Assembly (NCBI RefSeq): GCF_000203815.1
Contig: NW_004457723.1
Location: 620,001 to 684,000, forward strand
Reading direction: 5' to 3'
Origin: Cavenderia fasciculata
Lineage: Eukaryota > Evosea > Eumycetozoa > Acytosteliales > Cavenderiaceae
Length of the DNA: 64,000 nt
Each line of letters starts with the position of its first letter. The first letter of the stretch is position 1. A program made the translations under genes and the position numbers. Below the pieces are notes generated by a model. That model saw only the letters and a program-made list of their open reading frames with translations, had not been told where the DNA came from and did no database searches. Shown piece by piece: positions 1 through 11,600 of this stretch.

Positions 1-71
1 AAATCAATTAAAGTTTGGAATTAAAATAAATATAGAATTTTATTTGGTTCAATGAAAATATTTTGATAAAT

Positions 72-3000
72 CTAACTCATTGATTGTGATAATATTTGAC
101 GTTTAGGTTGTTGTTGAAGAGGAGGTTGTTTTGGTTCATAGAGCAGTGATTTTTCATACAACTCATCGTCGTTGTGTATTTGTCGTTGCATTAATTTTTG
201 TTGAAATATTTCATGTTGTCGCATTGGATATGGTACCTTTCTCCATACCTTCCAAGTTTTTACTACATTATTTATCTGTCTCATCTTTTCAAAATTAATA
301 AATATATATGATGATAGTTCCAATGGACTTGAAACATTATTTTCCTTCTTATTATTATTGCTGTCGTTACTTAATAAAGTTGGTTGAGAATCTGATACAA
401 CAAACATATCTTTAGTGTAGAGACCAAGGTATGGGAGTACAGGTGATTTACTTTGGGATAATAATTCACGATAACGTTTGTGATTAGATTCGGTTGAAAA
501 GATTTGTTGAAGTAATTGGTATTGAGCCATTGCCTTTTTCGATACCTTTTCCCATGTCAAGTTGATACGACGAATGGCATAATGTCCCAACCCGGTACTA
601 ATGGCATAGGAAGCATGGAAATTCTTGAGATTAAGCAGTGAATGACCAATATCTATAAACTTTTCAATGACCAATGCACGATGACTGGCACTTGAACTAC
701 AAAGGATTTCTGATCCAACCCATGAACTCCATCGATTAAATAGTTTGACAATTGCTTGGAAATTGGGACTTGATTCTGGCTTTGTAAATCTTTGCTTTAA
801 AAATTCACTCACAGGTAATTGTTTAAATGCCCTTTCATCCAACAATGTCATTTGAATGGCCACCTCTGTACTATCCAAATCAATTAAATTAAATTTCTTA
901 TTATCACTCAATGTACTTCTTGTTGCTGCTAATATAAAATTATTATTATTAGAAGAAGAAGAAGAAGAAGAAGTATTAGAATTTGGAGGGACTGATAAAT
1001 TATTTGGTTGAACTGAAGATGATGAAGAAGAAGTGATAGTCATTCGTCTAAGTGGTCTTTTTAAAATTGAAACTGGAGTATTATTTGGTTGATTTGAACT
1101 ATAAAGGTTTGGTGAAAGATTTGGTTGTTGAGCTGAGGATAAATTGGGAGAAGAGGTAAATGGAGAAGGTGATAATGGAGAAGATGAAGATGAAGTTGGT
1201 GATAATGGTGGAGTGGTTGCCATTGTCGTATTATTACTATTGCTATTAATGGTCAATGAAATTTCACCAGAATTATTTAAACTATTTGAATTACTATTTG
1301 GATTTGAATCTAATAGATATTTTGTAAAATCATCCAAATAGATGAGTTGTTTACTTTCTTCGTAGGAACTTTTACCAATAAATTCATTTGTAAATAATTG
1401 AATTTGTTTGGCAGTTTCTGAACCTTCCTCTGTCAACCAATACAATGGTTTAGATTCTACCAATGATTTGATGAGCAACAATATTCTTTCTCGTCGACGC
1501 GCAGCAAATAATCCACTATCCAAACCAATACCTTGATAGATACGTGTCAATTTGGATATATAATTGATTGTTGAAATAAAATAATCACAATGTGTAAGAT
1601 TAAATGTTTCCAACAATGATTCATCCTTGTAATAGATATCTGTCAATTTTAATATCAATTTTTCTATAGTCACAATCTTTAATACTTGTTTTCCTTTTTT
1701 AATTATATATTGTATACCATTTTCTTCATCCTAAAAAAATAAAATAAATATAAAATTAAATAAATTAGATTAGTTTATAAATATTATTTTTCTATTTCTC
1801 TATTTCTTCTTACAAATAAAATATTTAAATGATTTTGAAAAATAAAATTAAATAAATCAATTGATTTTGATTTATCAATATCATTTGTAGTTTGTAATAA
1901 TAATGGACCAAATATTTGACTCATTTTTAAATAAAATGATTTTTCCATTTCCAACAATTGTTTTCCATTCACAATTGTTTCTTGTTGTTGTAAAGATTTC
2001 TCTTTAACTTTAATTAAATGTTGAATAAATACAGAAAAGGTTGTCCAATGAATTTGAGATTGAGAAAATAATAGTGAACGTATACATGATGATTTGTAAT
2101 CAATATCTTCCACTTCGCAGACAGTCGATGTTAATAATTCCTCACTTGGAAGAATAGATGATGGTAATTGTTTGAAAAAATGAACCAATAATTGAACAAC
2201 TGTCAAGACTTGAATATTATCCATTGATCTATATGCATCTTCTTTACCTGGTGTCGTTGATTTGACAAGTGTTTCCAATTCTTCTGTCGATTCATTTAAA
2301 TTTTCATTTAAATAAATATTATAAAGTTCTATAGTTTCAGATTCCTCCTCTAATTGTTCATCAAAATATTCAATGATTTTAGTAATGAATAATGGACATG
2401 GTGAATCATCAGATAGACGAGTTTCTTCAATGGGAACACCAAAGATGGCTTCGTTACGATATTGATGAACTGTTTCATTGGTAGAATGGGATCTAGATAT
2501 CAACATCTTGTTGATACGATCCAATGATTCTTTGTTTTTTACAGTTGTAATCTTTACTCGTGTCATTAATTGACTTAATAATGTACCTGATCTTTCTCTT
2601 CCAGTTGGGGTTGGTGGTGGTGATGAAACTAGTGGTGGACTAGAAACCAAATTAATTGGTTGATCGAGCTCGGATGTAATATTTTCCAAACTTTTAGAAA
2701 GTTGATTTCTTGTAGATGAAGGAGTTGGTGGTGGTGATACTGGTGCTGGATGAATTGATGGTAATGGTGGTGGTGCCAGAATTGGTAAAAGTGGTGGTGG
2801 TGGTGTTTTACTTTCAAAGGTATCAAAAGTATCATTAGTATCTTCATGTCCAATTTCCTCATTTGCACCATCCAACTGATTTACAATTGTCGTCGTCGAT
2901 TCTTTTTCTTGTTCATGTTCTTTTTCCTTTTCATCTTCTTCAATGATAAGAGGAGGAGAAATCTTTTCTGGTGATAATAGGTAATCTTCTTTTTGTTGTT

Positions 3001-6000
3001 TTCTTTTTGATAGTCTAAGAGTACCTCCAATAAGATTTGCAAGTGGAAGAGGATAACTTGGTAATGATCCACTTCTTGTTCTACCATTTGATTCAATAGT
3101 TTGTGGTTTCTTTGATACAGATATTGAAGTAAATCTAATTCTACCAGAAGAAGAATTGGATCCACCACCATTATTATTATTATTATTATTATTTCGATGA
3201 TCCAAAAGATGTGAAAGGTTGATACTCAATTTCTTTGATTTTCTTCTTCTCTTTATAGTCTTTAATTCTTCTTCTTCCTCTTCATCATTGGTATCAAAAT
3301 TTTCAGACTCTGATTCTGATTGTTCTTGATCTTGTTCAAGATCTTCATCTTCATCTTCATCTTCTTCATCATCATCATCATCTTCATTACAAGTATCATC
3401 TTCCTTTACTGTTGATAATATTCTAATTGGTTGAATATTTAATTTTGATTTCCTATTCAATTGTTGTTTACATGTATTAAATTGTTTTATCAATGACGTA
3501 TATGCATTTTCTGTATTTTCAAACATTCCAAATACATACTAAATAAATAATTAAATATTAATACAACTATTCATAAATATGATTTCTTTTTTGATCTACA
3601 AACTTTTTTCATTGCCAAAGTAGTAATTTCAATTGAACTACCAATAATTATACTTGAAACTTTTTTAATACTTTTAATATCTGTAAATAATGATAATTTC
3701 TTCAAAATTTTAAAAAAATATTAATTAATTCTTCTTTTCATTTTCTTTTTTCTTTTTTCTTTTTTTTAACATACTTTAATTTCACTATTAAAAATCAAAC
3801 TATAGAAACAAAAATAAGAAGTGGTAATATAGATTTTACCAGCTTTTGAAACTTTTCTTCGATAGGCACATGGATGTTCAGAAATGGCCCTTTCACTAGT
3901 TGGCAAATTAAAAATATTGATAATATCTGCCTCTTTTCCCATTGCTGATGATATTGAATGTGGTGAAAGGATTTCTTTTGTCTAAAATGAAATAAATATT
4001 TAAAAAGTTAATTATATAATTTTTATCACTCCTCAATCGATAGAGTTTTAAATTTCAATAGACAACAACAACAACGATAAATATTAATGTTTATATAAAT
4101 ACCACTTTGGTCTAATATTAGGGTTTGGAGTGGATTAACCAATTGGATGGTTTAAAAAAACATAAAAAGGGAAGGACTGAAGATCAAATAAAGTGAATTT
4201 CCAATTATGTAATATGTTGTTATTGATTAAAATAAAATCCCTTTCGTTCAAATCAAATAACTGTTGTTGTTGTTGTTGTTGGTGTTGTTGTTGATGTTGA
4301 TGTTGATAATAATAAAAATGTAAAAAAAGGTTTTAAACCATTCGAATCTTTAAAATATATAAAGAGAGAGAGAGAGAGAAGGAGAGAGAAGGGAATCCAT
4401 TAAAATAATGGCATTATTTTATACCACGTTCCGTCGTTACATTCTCCCAACCCATCATCATGATCAAAAGTTAAAACAACCAAGTTGCCAAGTTGATTTT
4501 TGATATGATCTTTGTTTGATATATACTGTTTTGGAACTGGATCGGTTCGTTTTCAATATCGTTGTTGTGTTGTGTTGTTGTTGTTGCAGGAGAGGTGATG
4601 GAAGCAGTTTATATCACACCAACACCAACACACAAGCCGGCGTGGTCATTTGTGTGTTTTAAAAAAAATGTAGTAGTAGTGTCGGTGATTCAATTGTGAT
4701 TGTAATCAAAATTTTGAAGAAAAAAGTGAAATTCACCTCTTGTGTGTGTGTTGTGTTAAGATTGGTGGATTGTAGCAATTCTGGCATTGATGGTTTGTTT
4801 GTTTTTTGTTTATCTATCCTGTCTATAGAAAATCATTCATATGATATATCATGACTGACAATCAGTGTAGTGTAAAAAACAACAACAAAGTGATTGTATA
4901 CATACCATTAATTTAGTAGGTGATAAAGGCGATGAACTAGTCATGATTGGTGTAGTTGGAGTTGAGGAGGATGATGTGGTAGTAGTGGTTGGATGAATAA
5001 AATCTTTAAATTTGGAAATGATAGTTTGTTTCCTAGCTCCGCGTGGTGATGTCGGATTGCTGCTGTTCCCAACTCCTCCTCCAATTGAATTGGATCTAAT
5101 TCTAGTTGAACATTCTATAACTACCATATCTTCTTGTTCGTTTGCCATCATATTATTATTTTGATTATTTTGATTATTATTATTATTTACAATATCTTCT
5201 TTTTTGTTTTCTTCACATCTATTTGATTTATCAAATTCAATTCCAGAATCTGGATCACTACTACTACTATTGTTATTTATATTATTATTGTTTTTATGGT
5301 TATGATCTATTTTATTCAAAATAAAAGATGGCGCAGTATTATTATTATTATTATTATTATTACTATTATTAATGTTTTTGTTGTAATTAAAAGGCAAATG
5401 CTGGGGTGGTGAAAATGCAACACTATGAAGATGGTGGTGGAGGTTGCTGGGTGTAGCATTTTGCACAATGTTTATAGTAGTGCTACGAGTGGTGGTGGTA
5501 GTGGTAGAGGTATTTGTGGTAGAGGTGTTATTATGATTATTTAATACAAAAGTAGGAGGTGGTAGTGGTCTCTTGGAATTGATCAAGGAAGCCGCCCTTA
5601 TTCTTGGCACACCTAATTTCCATCCATTCCCACCACCGTCACGTCCATATTGTTCGATTACTGCGTTATTAATTGTTGTTGTTGTTGTTGATGTAACTGA
5701 TGAAGATGATGATATAGATGGTACACCACCGACAATGCTATCATCGTTACTAAATCTAATGCTATTGTTGTTTGGAAGAGATGAAGAGTATTGCTGCATA
5801 AGAGTTAAAGAAGAGGTTGGGGTTGAAGCAGCAGATGAGTCTCCTCCATTTATGGTTGTTGAAAGTAAAGGAGATGGTGGTTGTAACATTGTCATTTTTC
5901 TGTACATGTATATCGATTTGTTGTTTTGAGAGTATGTTTTAGGTTGTTGTTGTTGCTGTTTTAATGCATCAGATAATAAAGATTTATTATTATTACTATT

Positions 6001-6129
6001 ACCTCTATTATGATTAATTATAATTGGGCTACTACTGCTACTACTACTATTATTAACATCAGGATTGATATTATTACTATCATCACCATTGTTATTATTA
6101 TTATTATTACTATTATTGATGGGTTCCAT
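72..6129 (-). CDS. GRAM-RhoGAP-RasGEF domain protein, five exons
   Basis: Predicted guanine nucleotide exchange factor for Ras. The phase-consistent model joins 6129-4906, 3981-3775, 3699-3604, 3538-1814 and 1730-72, giving about 1636 aa; all four introns are phase 0. Residues 1-408 are Asn/Ser/Thr-rich low complexity. A GRAM-type lipid-binding fold spans roughly 420-540 across three exons, with [13 protein letters not shown] and YVFGMF. An acidic/proline-rich linker follows. A RhoGAP-like domain lies near 875-1085 (FGVP near its start, IFGPLLL near its end). Exon 5 holds a RasGEF N-terminal region and a CDC25 domain near 1365-1600, with [18 protein letters not shown] and [14 protein letters not shown]. 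The RhoGAP section lacks the usual arginine finger: LYNIYLN stands where G-I-F/Y-R is expected. The first intron is 924 nt, long for this genome. Domain calls are from memory of the families; the RasGEF call is the surest. The weakest part is the link of exon 1 to the GRAM exon. Confidence 0.85.
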
Positions 6130-6707
6130 TGTTGTTGTTTAACTTAATCTTCCTCTATGTATTTCATTGATAATATCGGGATAGGAGAAGAAGATAACGA
6201 CGTCGTTTTCTAATAATGACTTGGTGGTTTGGTTTGGGGGTTGCACAAGTAACCAAGTAGAGATAGATAGACTTTAGAATAGATAGACAATAGATATATA
6301 TTTCCCTCTCTTATCTCTTTCTCTCTCTCTCTCTCTCTAGATATCTATCTATCTATCTATCTAATTTTTGTATGTTTTGGAATAAATGACACTAATCTAA
6401 TCTTGATCTTGTTGTGCCATTAGAATAAAAATCTAAAAAGTTTTAAAACTTTATTTTTTTCTCCTTCTCCGATGTGTCTCCTCGCGGAATGGTTATCCAT
6501 TTTTAGAACAAGTTTTAGTATTATATAAAATTGAATCAATTTTGTTTATTTGATTGTTTGAGAAATAATGTACAAATTGGATGATAATTATTTTTGATAT
6601 TGTTGTTGATATTTTATCAAGTCGATTTTTTGATAAATTTAAAAAGATTGTTGTTAATATTGGCCTCTATTATTATTATTATTATTATTTGTTTGTTTGT
6701 TGTGTTT
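6130..6707. other. intergenic, microsatellite-rich
   Basis: No gene seen. It lies between the start of the RasGEF gene and the 3' end of the methyltransferase gene, so it should hold the RasGEF promoter. A CT run and an adjoining ATCT run occupy about 6303-6361. Confidence 0.6.
6303..6361. repeat. (CT)n followed by (ATCT)n microsatellite
   Basis: Perfect CT dinucleotides run into about five ATCT units. Located about 175-230 nt upstream of the RasGEF start codon. A simple repeat with no evident function. Confidence 0.9.
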
Positions 6708-8003
6708 TTAAGATTGATTTGAAGAGTTTGTTGGTTTTTGAGCCAAAACTATGATTCTAGGACCATCGGATATTGAACCTTGATATAAATCTTGAATACA
6801 ATATTTACTGGTTGAACGAATATTTTGGAATCCACAACTAGCCAACAAGAGTTGTAGTTCTGGTAAGGTGTAGATGGCAAATTGGTGGTTTTCACAGACG
6901 TATTGTCCGTCGCCATACCCATTACCAATTTCATCTGGGTCCATGGGAGAGTCTACACTGAAAAAGAGGTCTTGGAGACGCCAAATGGAATTGTGGAAAT
7001 CGACTTCAATATTACTGATACGTTTGACGGGGATGCCATTGACGAGTACCTTTTGTTCGGTTTGGTTTCGGAGTTGAGAGAGACCAACGAGAAAGTTGGA
7101 AACGTCCAATAGAACGACACCACCGGGTTGAAGCGATATCCAGATACGACGCAGTGCTTCGAGCTTGTCCTCGAGACGCAACAGGTATTGGAATGGACCG
7201 TGGACACTAACACACATTTTGTACTTGTTCTTGACAGACACGTCCATGAATCCACCGTGGATAGCTGTCACCTTGTCAGATGTGTTCATGGCATGGTCCG
7301 AGGCAAACGTCCAATAGTCGAGATCTGGCTCCATGGCATCAACATGCTTGAACACCTTGCGACGATCCCATTCTCCAAACATTCTACCCAATCCACATCC
7401 AATGTCGAGCAGTGTAATGTCAGATGTCAGACCGTAGAGCTGAGCAGCTCCCTCTACAAAGTTGGCAATCGTGGTAACCTCGTGATGACGTTGGATAAAA
7501 CAATAGTATAAAAGATCACGTTTCTTCCACGACGTACTCTCATCGCCATCACTCACATCAATGTATTTTGATATGTATTGTGATCGTACAGGTTGTGGTG
7601 GTGACGATGGTTGTTGTTGTTGTGGTGGTTGTTGATATTGAATATTATTATTATTGTAACCTTGGTGACTATTACTTGGTGATGATGATCTTGATGTAGT
7701 AGTAGTTGTAGAAGTAGAGGTTGACCCAATACTCTTATTTTTTTTCTTATTATTATTGGTTGCTGCTGACAATAAAGGGAATTCCTCTTCAAATGTCATT
7801 TTAGTGGAGTTGCTACCAGCACTGGGAGTTGAGGTTGTTGTAGTTGTTGACAAAGTTTGTTTCATTTTTGTTGTCTGCTGCTGCTGCTGGCCCAAATGTT
7901 GTTGAATGATTTTGTTGTTGCTGTAGTGATGATTATCTTTCTTTTGTTGTCTTTGTTGTTTATTTATGTCTTCTAGTATGTGTTCTCTTGGTATCATTAT
8001 CAT
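6708..8003 (-). CDS. class I SAM-dependent methyltransferase
   Basis: Single-exon gene of 431 aa. Residues 1-145 are Gln/Thr/Ser-rich low complexity. The rest is a Rossmann-fold methyltransferase: motif I LLDIGCGLGRMF near 199-210 binds S-adenosylmethionine, an acidic residue follows in DAMEPD, and a later LQPGGVVLLDVSNF segment matches the post-motif III strand. The upstream block ending ELL-like RHHEVTTIANFVEG resembles small-molecule (ubiquinone/glycine-type) methyltransferases rather than DNA or protein ones. The substrate cannot be told from sequence. The start at 8003 is the first ATG of the open frame; methionines come again at residue 3 and further on, so the true N-terminus is uncertain within the low-complexity part. 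Same strand as the RasGEF gene, 578 nt away. Confidence 0.85.
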   Translation of the reverse strand: MIMIPREHILEDINKQQRQQKKDNHHYSNNKIIQQHLGQQQQQTTKMKQTLSTTTTTSTPSAGSNSTKMTFEEEFPLLSAATNNNKKKNKSIGSTSTSTTTTTSRSSSPSNSHQGYNNNNIQYQQPPQQQQPSSPPQPVRSQYISKYIDVSDGDESTSWKKRDLLYYCFIQRHHEVTTIANFVEGAAQLYGLTSDITLLDIGCGLGRMFGEWDRRKVFKHVDAMEPDLDYWTFASDHAMNTSDKVTAIHGGFMDVSVKNKYKMCVSVHGPFQYLLRLEDKLEALRRIWISLQPGGVVLLDVSNFLVGLSQLRNQTEQKVLVNGIPVKRISNIEVDFHNSIWRLQDLFFSVDSPMDPDEIGNGYGDGQYVCENHQFAIYTLPELQLLLASCGFQNIRSTSKYCIQDLYQGSISDGPRIIVLAQKPTNSSNQS

Positions 8004-8644
8004 GTATCAACTTCAAATTATACATACTGTGTGTAAGGTAATAAATTACTTTAAAAGGGATGGGGAGGAATAGAGGATGGTAAAAGAGATTATTTTGAAC
8101 AGAGTTGTTTGTTGTTGTTAAAAACTAACAGTAGACTGTGATGTTGTGATAAAAGAAACAAGTTAACTATCTAAAATAATGGAGAGTTCTCTTTCTGTTT
8201 CTTGACAGATGTTCTTGTAATTGTTTGATTCTTTTAAAAAAAAACTTTGCAACTGCGATGATGACAAGCCGTTTGCGAATGAATTAAGATATTTCACAAA
8301 GGTATGATGATGTAATACAAAGTTAGTTTTAAACTGTTTGGATGTTGGAGAGATTACAATAAAACTATATAGTTAAAGTTATATATGTATGGTTTGTTTG
8401 TTTAAGTACTATTTAATGTTTACTATTAAACTAGTTAAAGTTAATGAATGTTTGAGTTGACAAATTTTGAGCAAAGCAAAGCAAAAACCCAAACCCCCAC
8501 CTTTGCAGATGCGAAAATTGCAAGAATGGGAAATATGAGTTTTGATTGATGAAAATTGGCGCATGAGTCATTATGATTCCAATACAACCCTTTGGTTTAA
8601 AAGTTGGCAATTGCTTTTATTTTTGGTCTAAACATAATTACAGT
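8004..8644. other. intergenic
   Basis: No gene or RNA recognised. The stretch separates the methyltransferase start from the 3' end of the UBR ligase on the same strand, so it probably contains the methyltransferase promoter. It holds short GCAAA repeats near 8473-8485 and otherwise plain AT-rich sequence. Confidence 0.5.
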
Positions 8645-11600
8645 TTAGAATAAATCAAGAGATTGAAAAGTATTGGTTGATTTCATTTGAATCCAAGATT
8701 TATAAAGCGATTGTAAAAGCGATGGAGAGAGGGATAATTGTTGGTTGACCATGGTAGTTGGTTCTTTTCTTTGGTTTAGGTAAATTGATTTATAATCATT
8801 GTTGAATATAATTGATGATTTGTCAATATCAACAATCTTTACCAATCCATTTGATATTTCAATAAAATAAAATACTTGATGAATTCCAGATTTACAATAT
8901 TTTGGATGCTAAAAAACATTATTAATTAGTATATTAATTGTTTTTTTAATATTATTTTTGTTACATACAGAAAGAAAAGAAGAAATACAATGTTCAGAAC
9001 AAAGTAAAGCTCCACAACTTAGACACTTTTGATTTTTAATTTTTGCACATCCCAAACATATATAATCCTTTAATGATTTTGAATTTAATGGTATACTCTT
9101 TTTAACAAAATCCTAAAATAAATAAAAAAATAAATAAAATATTAATATACATATATTTCCTATTTCTATTTCCATTTCTTTTCTTTCTATTTCTTACAAA
9201 ATAAATATTATGTAATTTAATAAATTTTGGAATATGATTAATAGATGAAGGAAGAAAGAAAGTAAAGTTTGGTTTTTTTAAAAAGTTTAAAGAGAATGCA
9301 TGATTGAGGATGGTATCAAATGTTTTTGGATCGAGGATTGATTTGGATGATTTGATATTTGGAATGTTGGTAATATTTGATACGATGAAATCATAGTTTT
9401 GGAATTCGGTTTGGGTAAATTGGTTACTAGAGTCATTGGTGTTTTTCATTTGACTGGTGAGATAGTTGTAGAGAAAGATTTTTCGAATCACTGGGAATGT
9501 GTATTCAAATAGTCTTGGGTTATTGTCGAGATCGTTGTATACTGATTTAATACGAGAGTATAATTGGCCTGGGTTGTTTGGATCATAGTGTCTTTTGGTT
9601 TGTGGTAACTCTGTGCACAGCGATTCCAAGACGATGAAATTAAATAGATAGTATTGGAGAGATGTGACCATTGCTTGGTCAGGTGTCATTCGACGGAGAT
9701 AAACCAAATAAGTACATAAAAAGATAGGGTCAATGTGGAAAAAGAACGCTGGAGGGATGGGAATAGAGTCTTCGGGAAAGGGTGGTACTTCGCAGATCAT
9801 GATAGTTCGAAACAGTGATCTTAGAGTAGCCAACTCATTCTTGAATTCCAAGTCTGTGAGAGGGTAGTATCCAGAGGGATCCAATGCCAATTGTTCGGGT
9901 GTGGCACAGTATTTGATCTTTCGTGTCTTCATTTCAAAGACATCATAGTTGTTAAAGACCATTCCCCAGAGGTGTCTTTCAAAGACACTGTTGTTTTGGA
10001 GGTCGTGTGGATCGAGTTGAAATGATAAAAAGAATTGAGAAACTTCTTCAATGTTGAGAGATGGTACATTCTTGGGGATGAGAATATTGGATGAACTAGA
10101 GCATAGCGGGCAACTGTAACTATAGTCCAATTCACGTGTACTTGAAAGGATACATGATCGATGTGTAACATGTCTACAAGAAATAATGTAACTTGGCAAT
10201 TCGTAACAACTAACAAAAAACTTGACCAACGATGGAAATTGTTCCAACATACTCTTGCTAATCATTTGTTTGTTGTATAGTATATTTGCCATGACATCTT
10301 CATCATCATCATCTTCATTATCTTGATCTTCTCGATACTGTTCATTTTGTAGATTATTCAATATTGAAACCAAATTTGATTTCTCTATTAATCTTTTTTT
10401 AATCTTTTTGATTGATGATAGTTTTTGATTTCTTGCCAATGAACAATGTGTTACATTTGCCATCATATAAAGTGGTTGAGTATTTGTTTTATCTCTACAT
10501 ATTATACAACATGATGAAGTATCAAAATTATCCATATCATCATCGTTATTATTATTATTATTATCTGTTGTTTCTTCATTTTCATCATCATTTTCTTTAT
10601 CTATTATTTCTTGTTGTTTTAAAAAAAGATTTTGTTTTTCTTTCATTTGTTTCATAATTTCATCTCTTTTTTGTTGTAATAATTTCTTTCTAGATTCTTT
10701 TTCCTTTTCATCTTCTTGTGAACCATCATCTTGAAGATTAATACCATTTGATTTAATATATCGATCCAAATCCTCTGAATAGTTTGATAGACTTGTAAAG
10801 ATATGAACCAAAAGTGGATTACGATCTTGATTTTTAGTTTTCCAAAATACAATCAGAGTATCCAACAATGATTGTTTTTGAACTGTTTTATCTTGGTATT
10901 CAATGGTTTCGAGTCGAATAAAATGGATTGGTGGTTCTTGACGTGTTTGTTGATTGTTGAGTATAAGAATAAATAGATAGAAAATATCACCAAGTGCAAT
11001 AAGTGACGACGATGATACTCTTGATAGGATGGAATGAAGTGAGAGGTCTAAAGAGGAGGATGTAATATTTACAAATTCGGGTGTAATCATTTTGAGCAAT
11101 ACAAAATGCAATAAGTTGAAAAAAGAGTGGTTTTCTAGTAACGAGGTGACACTTTTAATATGTGTCGACGATGACGAGTCAAGGAGGAGTTGTGATTTTG
11201 GTGGTAGCCATGGATAGGATTCGGGAATACCTTTTGATTTTTGGTATTCAAATAGTCTGGTTCTCGATCGTTCGAGTAATGTTATACGGTAGAAATATTC
11301 AAAGTGCCAATAATATGGATCATATTGATCCCACAATTCTGGTTTTAAATTCATCTCCAAATCATTTACATTCACTACAACTTGTTCTATTAATCTCTTT
11401 TTTCTTTCCAAATCTATATTTTTAAATATAAATTTAAAATTTATAATCTAAAAACAAAAAAAATAAATAAATAAATAAGTAATTAAGTAAATAATATTTT
11501 TGATTTGTATATTTGTTTTTCTATTTCTATTTTTTTACCTCGGTATAATAAAAAAAACCAGTTGAAGCAATTTGAATTAAATGATATTTTAAATCTTGAT

